Source of the DNA: Ophiura sarsii
Taxonomy: Eukaryota; Echinodermata; Ophiuroidea; Amphilepidida; Ophiuridae
Length of the DNA stretch: 64,000 nt
NCBI GenBank assembly: GCA_035610835.1
Contig: CM069441.1
Span: forward strand, 78,953,515-79,017,514
Direction: 5' to 3'
A model generated the notes under the pieces. It had not been told where the DNA came from. It did no database searches and saw nothing but the letters and a program-made list of their open reading frames with translations. Shown piece by piece: positions 1 to 9,940 of this stretch (the stretch's first letter is position 1; each line of letters begins with the position of its first letter). The translations under genes were made by a program, and so were the position numbers.

Positions 1-659
1 GACGCGTGCGCGTTAAACCAGTTGACAAATATTACACGCTCGTGTATTAATTTCTGTGCGCAACATTGCGGCTAATCATCAAAGTTTATCATTATAGGCC
101 CAGTGCAGTTTGCAAGTCTTCATCAATGTGATCATTTTCAAATGCACCGTGACGCAGTTAGCGAGTTCTGGGTGTAAAAATCAGCCCTTCCTGTAGATTT
201 AGTATAAACTTAGTAAAGGTGAGAAAATTGGAAAAATAAGAGAGAAAGCGAGAAATAGTGATGAAGATTTAATTATGACGTCGTTTGGTCGCAGCTGTCT
301 GATAAATTTGTTCTTCTTCTTCTACTTCAGGGACGGAATCAGGTAAGCTTCTGATCAAAGTCACGTCACGAATTCCGATTTTATCAAAGTAAAAAGCCAA
401 AAATTGCACTGAACTTGACCCTCAATATGCCAGCGCAACTGAAAAAGGGAATTAGGTTTAGGTATAACACTTATTACTCAATGTTTAATGAAGCAGGATA
501 ATAAGGTTAACGGTTTGTAAAATGACTATGAACATATGAAGGTATTAAACAGTAGAGTGTCCCCCGGCCCCTTTTATTTTCTGTAAATACACTGGGTTGA
601 AGGGGGCGAGGGTTTTTGAAATACAGTGCAGGACTTATAGTGGGTTGGAGGGATCGAGG
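1..659. other. non-coding, nothing recognised
   Basis: I see no coding similarity, RNA gene or terminal-repeat structure. Short ORFs on both strands lack any recognisable domain. Confidence 0.5.
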
Positions 660-682
660 CCCCCCCCCCCCCCCCCCCCCCC
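660..682. repeat. poly-C tract (23 C)
   Basis: An uninterrupted run of 23 cytosines. It creates spurious proline- or glycine-rich ORFs on both strands. One of about twenty such tracts in the window. Confidence 0.95.
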
Positions 683-839
683 AATTTGGCGGTGGGTTTT
701 TGAGGACGACACGTCTCGAGCACCGCCCCTCCCCGTTTTCAAATTTCGGACTCATCGGCGGCAATTCAGCCTGGTATAAGGCAAAGTCCAACGGGAAAAT
801 ACCATTTGCCTTAAGCATTTTGGTTGGATCTCTTTAAAA

Positions 840-2640
840 TGAGTTTTCCATCTATTGAAGATAACAATGATAACGGTCAAAACACTGCCATTATTAACAA
901 TTATATATAGTACTATAGTATTAGGCCTATTATTTATTAGCTATCCCTATAAATTGCCTTGTCACCTACAGATTGAAGCATACTTTTTTCATTGGGAGAA
1001 AGGCAAAAAAGTACAAGGATATCAAAGGTGAAACTATGCACTATTTAATTAATTAGGCCTATTGTTTACATCTCATGCTCATAACATCGTTACCATTTTG
1101 GGGGGGGGGGGGCGGGGGAGGGGGTCCGACGGACAGCAGTATAGACCATCCTCTCCCACCATAACCCACCCTTTCCCATTTGCTTTCAGTTTAGAACATT
1201 CAGACGATTTATTGATTCAAAAATATGAATGAAGAGCCATTTTAGCGATCGAAATGGGAAGACCTTTGTTCAGCATGTTCAGTCAGAATTTCAATCGGTT
1301 TGTTCCCGAATTTATATATAGGCCTATATATTATTATTCAATTTAACCATGAAATATTAGGAAGATGCATAGAAGAAACATGACTTGATTAACCTGGTAA
1401 TATCTTGGCACTTATTTTGTTTGATATTATCATGATTATGGCATATTACCAAACCGTATAGGCCAAACCGTAACACCCAAACGCAAACTGAAATAAATTA
1501 AGATTTATAATGGATATTATATTAAAATACAGGAGAGGATGTCCAGCCCTACCCTTCCCTATATATACCCCCACCCCCTTGTTTTAGATTGCCGCGTGTG
1601 CACATAACTATACAAAGTTAGACTATAATATAAACCATGATAACATCGGCCTGCCCGACTATGCTTCTCCGATCATACACTCGCCCATAATAATTAATAT
1701 GTAGGCCTATGTCAAATGACACTTATAATTGATATTATGTTTGATATAAAATGACAAATTAGTACATCGAGTTGAACTAATTGAGAACATAGCTAACAAA
1801 ACAACGATAAAAAGTAATAGGGATACCATAATTAGTGATGACAATAATTAAATAAACAGGTCTTGGATGGACGGGCGAGTGGGACAGACATGGACAATAT
1901 CGAAAGGAAACAAAAAGACAACATAACACCTTCGGATAAAACTCCAGTGTGAGTCTTTTTGATACTTCTTGATGTTTCATGGATTAAAAATCTTTCTCTG
2001 TCCTTTATTTTTTCCTACTCTCTTTCCAAACTCCTTGACACTAACTCTTGCCCAAAGCCTTGTTTTATTTATTACTTGCTTCTGCCACACCCCGGAAAAA
2101 ATGATGGTTTGATAAAAGTCAAGCCCCCGATGCGTAAACAACGCGTGTGACCAAGCCCTCAAAACGCGCCAAAAACATAGTGGTTAACGCAGCACGCATT
2201 GCCGGCATTCTAAACAACAGCGTCGCGTATTAAGCGAACAGGCGCGTGCTAATTTGCGTGAAAAACAAAACTTTCACGGGATACGCGGCGCATGGGAATT
2301 TCGCTGATCCCCTGCGGGCAGACTTTTCCATTCCACTTTGTAGATGATCAGACTAAGGGATTTAAATCCTTCTAAATAGGCTTTTGGGATTTCGAAATTG
2401 AAAATTTCTTTTCATGTACTGATAGATAACACTATGAAGTTTTGAAAAATGAAGAAAAGTGAAATTAGTGAAAAATACAAAATTGAGAGTGCACAGCCCC
2501 CTTAAGCTGGTTATACCACGCGTTAACAGAATTCCATGGTTTGACACCGTGTAACGCTGTGTATATTGTTTCTTTATCTTAAGTCCGCTTACATTCAAAC
2601 TCAACCCCCTATAAGTATAAGCTGTGATAGAGTATATGGA
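840..2640. other. AT-rich intergenic sequence
   Basis: No gene is supported. The stretch carries a G run at about 1100-1112 and four of the TAGGCCTA octamers noted in this window. Around 2100-2330 it becomes richer in CpG (several GCGC and ACGCG strings), but no ORF or promoter element can be supported there. Confidence 0.5.
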
Positions 2641-2856
2641 AACGACCCCTAAGCGATTATTGTCTTTTTAAACACTCTTCTTGTTACTTGAAAAGTTCAT
2701 ATCTAGTTGTCCAGATGGTTAATGGTAGGTTGCTATTCTCCCTCCCTAGCAGTGTTCAACTTAATGGTTGCTCTCATCTGGTCCAAGACATACAATTGGA
2801 CTGTTTTGCCCATCAAATTGGCTATTTTTTAGATCTTTTAGTATCTATTACATATA
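2640..2856. repeat. dispersed repeat, fragment of a family shared with 20375-20470 and 62605-62710
   Basis: A stretch around 'cccatcaaattggc' followed by 'tagatcttttag' recurs near 20420-20460 and near 62660-62700 with moderate divergence. An adjacent block around 'gttgtccagat..ggttgctattctcc' recurs at 19935-19975 and 60910-60945. It is therefore a multi-copy interspersed repeat, not a gene. Confidence 0.7.
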
Positions 2857-2859
2857 ATA

Positions 2860-3689
2860 CGAGGGTCATTCAATAAGTTCTATCTCCTACTTTACTATTA
2901 TATAAGCCAGTCGTATGAAATATTCTACAATTGTAGCTTTGAATCGCAGCTACAAATTCATAGTAAATTTGTCAGAGTACGGGTTGTACTTTTCTGGAGA
3001 TGCAGTCAAAACCAAACGTCCATTTAGTGCGACAGAAACGGAATACAAACAGCATGTCTCATAAGTGCTATTCATTGGCCAATTCTAAGAGACAAACGTA
3101 ATCTATCGGTCAATTAAAACCATTCTAAATTACAGATATCTATTGAACAGACTATAAGCAATAAAGGTGACTGATTTCTTGGGGGGGGGGGCTGCCCTCT
3201 AATTAGCCAGAATCAGACCAGGACAGTCATTAATTTCAAACCTACCCTAGAGAACTGCTGCAAAAGTCATTATTTGCTTTTCATAAGAACTAAGAGATAG
3301 ATCTTCAATATACGGGACTAAGTGGATAGATGTCAAGTCTCTGGAAGAGACAATTTTCTATCATTGACTACCTAGTTGATATTGCAAACCTACAAATGTT
3401 AATATTGCCTGCAATCTGGTTTTACATAATAATACAGTGTTATATTCAGAAATCATCCCTTGTTTTCTATGTTCATTATTTAAATCAGGCCGTTATATCT
3501 AATCATACAATACAGAGAGAAAACAAAAAAACCATGTATTTATCTTTAGGGTAATTTTCCGTATCCGTTGTCCAAAATCTTTCGGATTCAGCTATGATTC
3601 AGAGTTATAATCATGACAAATGTCATGAGGCTGTCATTCATATTAGCGATGTTATGAGTGAGGAGGTAGAACTTATTGAATGACCCTCA
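2860..3689. mobile_element. mariner-type MITE (830 bp) with TA target duplication
   Basis: Inverted ends begin CGAGGGTCATTCAATAAGTT on the left and the reverse complement of TGAGGGTCATTCAATAAGTT on the right. They are flanked by TA on both sides (2858-2859 and 3690-3691). TA duplication and this type of end are characteristic of Tc1/mariner elements. There is no transposase ORF, so it is non-autonomous. A relative of similar internal content lies at 17494-19202. Confidence 0.85.
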
Positions 3690-3920
3690 TAGATACATCC
3701 ACAGGAAACTGGTATAGCCTACATAGGTTGATAGGAAGTGGTGCTGGTAGTGACAGAAATAACCTGGGATTTTCCATTCGCATTCACCAACAGGCGTGGC
3801 AAGATGACATGTTGTATTTCTGAATAAATATGTTTTGTATCAATATATTGTTTGTAATTATCTTTGGAAATTTGCTTCTTCATTTTGGCATGGACTGTGA
3901 ATAAAGGTAAATAAATAAGT
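3690..3920. repeat. dispersed repeat, 'lttcattttggcatggactgtgaataaaggtaa' block
   Basis: The block containing ttttggcatggactgtgaat recurs at 56410-56440 and, as a tandem array, at 63225-63640. A shorter relative lies at 20740-20860. It belongs to the same interspersed family that precedes the mariner MITE. Confidence 0.7.
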
Positions 3921-4280
3921 CAATGATAAGTGCATATCTGGCTGTAGAAAGGATTTCAAAGGCTGTGAATTTTTATTTTTACAATTCTAGGATACATTTT
4001 TGCTAATTTGCGTCTTTATTATTGTACTTCCTTGAAGCTAGTCCTGTCTTTGTTTGAACGATCCTCGCACATGGATTTTGATTGAGTTTCACTAGTCGTA
4101 AAAAAGCTTTACTCAAAATGAAATAAATGTTTACAATATTATTAACCACAATATGAGGAAAACCAATGCCAATAGTATAATTTTGTTTGCTATTATTGAC
4201 AAAAAGAATCACAGGATTTCATGGTTTCCCTCAATAGATTTGATTATTTTTAATAACTAGCAAGGTTTGTAGAGGACGTT
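3920..4280. other. non-coding, nothing recognised
   Basis: AT-rich sequence with no supported feature. Confidence 0.4.
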
Positions 4281-5074
4281 CAGGGTGTCCCAAAAAAAGG
4301 GTGCACATGTTCCACGTCATTGCCCTCAATGATTACTCAGTATTTGGCTGTACTCGTTATATAATCTAAAGATAATTTAGTTGGCTTTCAAATGCCGTTT
4401 ATTTGATTGTGATTATATTTCTCAATTAAAAAATATGTTTGATCAACAGCGAGCACTCAAAATTGGGTTTGGGCCACTTTTAGAGAAAAAAATGCCTTTG
4501 GGGGAAAGTGTCATTGTCATCTTGAAACATATTTCGTATTTGGATTTGGTGTTTGTACGAGCTTAAAGATAACTAAATAAGCTTTTGTACGCAGTTTGTT
4601 TTGTCAAATTTGCTTGAATCTATCCAGAGTTATGCTTGATTGACCATGAGCAAAACATATCAAACCTGTGCCAGTTTTTTGAAAGAAATCATCCATGTTT
4701 AAAATTGCTGATATATATGTTTAACGCTTTGAAGAATTTCTTCTTAAAAACTAGCACAATTTGACTTTCTGTGATCAACTTTAGTCAAGCATATTTTTCG
4801 ATAGGATAAGCAAATGAGACATATTGCATACACTCAAAATTTATTTAGTTGAACTTGGTCCGTTTTTGTCAACAAATCTTTTGGGTCAAAAATTGATTGA
4901 TTTTCATTATTTGAATATGATACAACTTGTTGACAGCTTCTCAAAATGGCGGAAATATTGTAACAGGATGTAGATTCAAGTAGAAACCGACAAAATACAG
5001 AATTGTCTAATATTCAGACAGTGTTTTAGGCAAAAAATGTGTTTGTAAAATTGAGATAATGTTGAACAAATCCA

Positions 5075-5410
5075 AGATATTTACTCACATTTTAGACAGT
5101 CTCGTCAACCAGGTCAGCTGACTTCCTAGTTGACTTCCTCAGTACTGGCTTGGTCCACTTCTTTTCCCCATGAACGTTGTTTTTCTTTCTCTGACAAAAA
5201 TGATGGATCCGAAAAGCAACGTAGTAGATACAACGAGGGACCTAACATGCGACATCAAGGGCATTTATACTCTCTAAGCGTCATGTTCGATCCACTCATC
5301 ACAACTTTGCATCATGGGAACGAGAAAAACAACTCTCACAGGAAAAAGAAGTGGATCAAGCCATTACTGAAGAAGTCAACCGACACTGTCTAAAATGTGA
5401 GTAAACATCT
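5075..5410. repeat. hairpin-forming element with 26-bp arms
   Basis: Arms 5075-5100 and 5385-5410 are inverted copies with about one mismatch, around ACTCACATTTTAGACAGT. The interior has further imperfect pairing (a ccacttctttt block against aaaagaagtgg). The small ORF at 5130-5393 is a by-product and shows no domain. Confidence 0.7.
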
Positions 5411-6109
5411 ACAATCAAGGAAAATAATAGTTGGCACACTTGACGCAACTTATTACAACTATCCCTGTGCTCGCAATTGAGATCAGAATAAAAGACTTGG
5501 GGACATAGCACAGTTTAATAGAAAACAAAAGATCTCCCCCTTTCTTATATCCTTCCAGTGGCGTAGCTCAGGGGGGGGGGGGGCAATTGCCCTCCCCCCT
5601 GACAGAATTTGTTGTGCCCCGCCCCTCTCTTTGGATATAGTGTTTATATGTGGGGTAACCATTTAAAAATGACCATTTCCGCCTTGTTTTTAAAAATAAA
5701 TGACATTTTTTTGTGTAAAAACTGCTTAAAACCCTGAGGATTGGCCAATATTTGTTGACTACAGTGCTTTTTGGACTGCGAAATTTTGTGTCCGTGCGAA
5801 ATTTTGTGACCGTGCACATTTTTTTGACTTCACCCCCCCCCCCCCCCCCCCCCCCCACTTACGTGAAATTAACGAGGTGACTGACTTGGAATTTTTTGGG
5901 GGCAACCTTTTACGAAAATTTAAGAAATCTTGCCCCCTGAAAAAACCCTAGTTACGCCACTGTATCCTTCCCCACCCCCCATCAATCAATGTTGGGGTAA
6001 CTGCCAACGCTTCTGATAATATGACTGGGATCAACATTGCCTCCGGGGAGAGGGCGTTTTTTTTTCTGTAATTAGGACAAAGTGTGCCAACCTTTTTTTC
6101 CTTGATTGT
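5411..6109. mobile_element. MITE interrupted by an hAT element
   Basis: The ends 5411-5441 and 6081-6109 are inverted copies starting ACAATCAAGGAAAA and including GGCACACT. It lies between the outer inverted arms of the composite element and contains the hAT insertion at 5556-5962. Confidence 0.6.
5556..5962. mobile_element. non-autonomous hAT element (407 bp) with perfect 8-bp target duplication
   Basis: The ends are CAGTGGCGTAGCT on the left and the inverted form ending ACGCCACTG on the right. An identical 8-mer TATCCTTC flanks both sides (5548-5555 and 5963-5970). Eight-base duplications and CAG-starting ends are diagnostic of hAT transposons. The interior has a 24-C tract and no transposase. 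Confidence 0.9.
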
Positions 6110-6639
6110 AGGATTTGTTCGACCATAATCTCAATTTTACTTTATATCTACAATCCTTACGAGCTTATTCAAAGAAAAAATGTGTTGTTTGAACATGTTG
6201 AAGATGTTCATTAAGTTAGATTAATATGTAGATTGGATTTATCATTATTTAGTCCAGAGTTAAAACATACCTTAGCAGACATTTTGAGAACAAACTGTTC
6301 TTTTAACTGTTCTTTTATCAACACTGATAATGGAGTGATAATTTTGAGTTTTTTGCACTTTTTCTGGTTGGTTGGCAACAGTGTTGTTAGATGTTTTTGC
6401 AACCAGAAGATCGTCCCATACGTGACTTAGGTTAAACTATGAGCACTATAAATCAGGCTGTGTTACTTTTAGAGAAAAATATGATTTTCAAATAATGTGT
6501 AATTGTTTTGATCATAAAACATTTTGGATTTGGATTTGAAATTTGCATGAGTTTAAATATAACTATATTACTTATTTGACACAGTTTGAGAGTTATGACG
6601 CAGAACATGTGCACCCTTTTCAATGGGACAACCTGTACA

Positions 6640-6778
6640 TCATTTTAGGGTACTTTGCATAGATTTCATTGAGTCTTGTTGGCCACAGATTCTACTAGAA
6701 CCATGCTTGTGGCCTAATGTGTATTTGATACTATTTTTAAATCAGTTTACAACACATGGACAGCCTTCTCCTCCCAGA
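6640..6778. repeat. dispersed repeat shared with 21350-21440
   Basis: The stretch around 'agggtacttNgcatNgatttcat' followed by 'tttgatact' recurs at about 21355-21440. The short ORF here has no domain and is not supported as a gene. Confidence 0.55.
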
Positions 6779-6846
6779 TATTTTTATTCAAAGTTTATGA
6801 TCCCAGTGGTTCTTTTCACTGGGATCATAAACTTTGAATAAAAATA
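6779..6846. repeat. perfect inverted repeat, 30-bp arms, 8-nt loop
   Basis: Arms 6779-6808 and 6817-6846 are exact reverse complements around the loop GTTCTTTT. The lack of mismatches over 30 bp suggests recent origin or active copying. Confidence 0.95.
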
Positions 6847-6877
6847 CTAACAAATGTGTTAAAACACATTTGTTAGT
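6846..6877. repeat. second perfect inverted repeat, 15-bp arms
   Basis: CTAACAAATGTGTT (6847-6860) and its exact reverse complement (6863-6876) are separated by two A. The outer A-T pair extends the arms by one. It directly abuts the preceding hairpin. Confidence 0.95.
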
Positions 6878-6945
6878 GATCCCCAAAGACGATTTCTTGT
6901 GCAGTCAGTTCAGCATGTGTTGAATTACTGTTGTCCCTAAAGGGT
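6877..6945. repeat. dispersed repeat shared with 59108-59173
   Basis: The block GTGATCCCCAAAGA..ATTTCTTGTGCAGTC, followed by a tract ending ACTGTTGTCCCTAA, recurs at 59111-59172 in the same orientation. Confidence 0.8.
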
Positions 6946-7009
6946 TTTTTCATAAAACAACTAGCATTCAACATGTGCCTAATAAAGTTTGATGTTAAGG
7001 GTCATGTTG

Positions 7010-8200
7010 CCCCCCCCCCCCCCCCACACCTCCCAATCAGCTCAAACGTCATCTGATTTTGTCCCCCAAATAAAAATAATTGATGTTAATGTGTATTTTG
7101 TTTGTGTGTAAATTTGGTCAAAATATTTGTGAAAATGTTGGTAAATATTGAGCATACCAAATTGAATGCTTCTTGTTTAGACACAAGTAAAAAGTAGTAA
7201 ATTCTCAAATGTGATATACCACCCACCTGACAAGTATAGTTTTGCTTTTTATCTTTAGAACCGCTCAAGTAATTTATTTGGAATAAAATTGTATTTATGG
7301 TGCATATATATATATATATATGTATGTCACCCAGCCACCGTATAGCTGTGTTGCCAAGTTGAAACCACTTACACATATTTATAGATATGCCACTTGTTGA
7401 TGTTTAATTAGCAGGTCGAAATCCACATATACGTCAAGGTCAACGCATAGTTTGTCCATGCACAAAAAATATGTAATGATTGTGACAGAAGAAAGAAATT
7501 TGAACCATTGACAATTACCGTTGAAAATATTATGATTGTAGCAACCCTAAAAGACCTGTCTAACCACGGTTTTGACTATCTGTGGTCTAACATTGATAGC
7601 TGCTTTGGAAGTATTCACCGGGACTCTTTCCTGGATTTTCTTAGTAAGTTCATCATCCTTTAAGAGGATATTTCCATATCGCCCGCCATATAAATGCTGC
7701 TGTGTTCCTTCTCTGTGTAACATGTATGAAGCAAATGCCCAAAACAATGCTTATGTCCTTTTATATCATAACCCATCTGAACTTTATCGCTCATTTCAGC
7801 ACAGTATTCTTCTAAAAAAGAGCTAAAAATAAATACCACTCACAACTGAACGTGTTATTGGGACTATTAATGTTATTTAGTCTTCTAGGATCTGAGCATC
7901 AGCCTAAAATATTAAGGGATCCCATTATTTCTATCTCCCTATTCAACAAAATAATGTATTAATTACACATCTATTTCATTTATTGCAACTATTCTAAATC
8001 ACCTTAACCCATCCAGGTCTCGTTTTGTTTCTCCATCCAAGCTGGACCTATGTACCAAAAATACCTGTCTAGCCACAATGTAAAAAATACTGCAAGTCAC
8101 GACTTGCGAATCCCCCTGGCTGGGAGATCAACTAAATGAGGTCAACGGTCATATATGGGTCATGTTCCCCCCGGTGTTCATGTTTCTTTTCTCCAAGTTT
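7010..8200. other. non-coding with C tract and TA microsatellite
   Basis: It contains a 16-C tract at 7010-7025 and a (TA)n run near 7303-7321. A minus-strand ORF of 66 codons at 7547-7747 shows no recognisable domain and may be chance. No gene is supported. Confidence 0.5.
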
Positions 8201-8990
8201 GAGGTCAATCGGTCAACTTTAACGATTTGACCTCTGGATGACCTTTGACCTCGGATGACCTCGGATGACCTCTAATTATTTTTTACATGTTCCCACGGTG
8301 TTCATTGCACTAACCCCTTGTTGACCTTTGACCTTGGTTGACCTCTAATGACCGTTGACCTCGGATGACCTCTAATTTATTTTAGACATGTTCACCCGGT
8401 GTTCATGTTTCTTGTCTCCAAGTTTGACGTCAATCGGGCAACTTTTACGATTTGACCTCTGGATGACCTTTGACCTCAGATGACCTCTAATTTATTTTAG
8501 ACATGTTCACCTGGTGTTCATGTTTCTTGTCTCCAAGTTTGACATCAATCGGGCAACTTTTACAATTTGACCTCTGGATGACCTTTGACCTCAGATGACC
8601 TTGGATGACCTCTAATTTATTTTAGACATGTTCACCCGGTGTTCATGTTTCTTTTTTCTAAGTTTGACGTCAATCGGGCAACTTTTACGATTTGACCTCT
8701 AGATGACCTTTGACCTCAGATGACCTTTGCAAATTAGACCCCCAAACAAGCAGCTACAGTGTTTGACCATGGCCTACCTATCACTGAAGGTTTGAAGTCA
8801 ATCCGTCCATCCTTTCAACAGATACAGCATTCGGGCAATTTTTACGATTTGACCTCTAGATGACCTTTGACCTCAGATGACCTTTGCAAATTAGACCCCC
8901 AAACAAGCAGCTACAGTGTTTGACCATGGCCTACCTATCACTGAAGGTTTGAAGTCAATCCGTCCATCCTTTCTACAGATACAGCATTTG
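8200..8990 (+). repeat. minisatellite rich in TGACCTTTGACCT (DR1-like) motifs
   Basis: Imperfect units of about 115-125 bp repeat about five times. Each carries tgttcacccggtgttcatg, a 'caatcgggcaacttttac' segment, and TGACCT runs with the 13-mer TGACCTTTGACCT. From about 8724 a different block of about 157 bp (gcagctacagtgtttgacca...) is duplicated. TGACCTTTGACCT is the reverse complement of AGGTCAAAGGTCA, the direct-repeat-1 site of HNF4/RXR/COUP-TF-type receptors. Whether these copies are bound is unknown. Confidence 0.9.
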
Positions 8991-9012
8991 GAAAAAAGGC
9001 TAACCAAAAGGC

Positions 9013-9100
9013 ACACACGCACACCCCCCCCCCCCCCCCCCCCCACACACACACCCCCCCCCCCCCCCCCCCCCCACAAACAGACAGACAGACAGACGCA
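9013..9100. repeat. CA microsatellite with two long C tracts and (CAGA)n
   Basis: Two C runs (about 9024-9044 and 9054-9075) are separated by ACACACACA and followed by ACAGACAGACAGACAGA. The array-then-CACACA order resembles the right part of the element at 9941-11881. Confidence 0.9.
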
Positions 9101-9940
9101 CATTACATGATGACAAAATCCCCTTCTGGTTTTACAAACCAGGGGATAACAAATAGGCAAATCAACACATTACAAGCATATCAAAACATTGGTCATTGTT
9201 ATGAGATGACTACAAGTCTCGAATACTGTGTTTGGTAGCATGATTCTGATCATCTCCATTTGTAGCCATTTTTTAGGGGGTTTTGTCCGTATGTGTTGTG
9301 TTATCACGGACCAGTTACTGCCTTTTATCGTGGCTTTTTATCGTATTTTTTGTGGCACAAGAATCTTGAAAAGTAAGGACGTTGGTTGAAGGAAATTTTG
9401 ATAAGTTGTGTATTATATTGATACCTACTGCATGAGCATATTTTTGAGGTCCAGAATTAGGCGTTACTAAGATGTTTTTGGGCCGTAACCAAGGCACGTT
9501 CTCTGTTTCACATTTAGGTATGTGTTAGGATGTACAGTGATGCGCCCCTACGATAGTTTCTACGCATAAAGAAGTAGACCCCGAATTACATGGAATTAAA
9601 ATGTGGTTTGTGTTTGTATTTATTGTATTTCATCAATCATTTTCCTCTCATTCTTCTCACTGGCATAATATGTTGGTGTTTGTTGTCATTTATACGCTAT
9701 TTATAAGGTTATTTGCCTACGTTAATGAATGCGGATAGTTATAGTCAATTATAATTCAAGCAAATCGGCTGGCGTGAGTTCATTGATACCATGAGCTCAC
9801 GTAGTCCTTTTCAGTACTTCTTCAGGCAAATGAATAAGGGGGAACCATACCAAAAAGACAAGGCTATCATGTGACTAATTTTAACATAATAATTAATGTC
9901 TAAATTCGGTTTTTCACGGACATATCGGACAGGTTTAACT
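9100..9940. other. non-coding, nothing recognised
   Basis: Small ORFs only. There is no terminal repeat or conserved protein. Confidence 0.4.

Larger units (their letters stand above)
4281..6635. mobile_element. composite element with mariner-like ends and nested insertions
   Basis: The left end CAGGGTGTCCCAAAAAAAGG and the right end are inverted copies, both continuing into GGGTGCACATGTTC. CAGGGTGTCCCA ends are typical of Tc1/mariner elements; a TA follows the right end, while the left flank is degraded. Inside are a direct repeat (about 4448-4580 and 6439-6575), a further pair of inverted arms (5043-5073 and 6111-6140), a hairpin (5075-5410), a MITE (5411-6109) and an hAT element (5556-5962). 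No transposase is evident. Confidence 0.65.
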
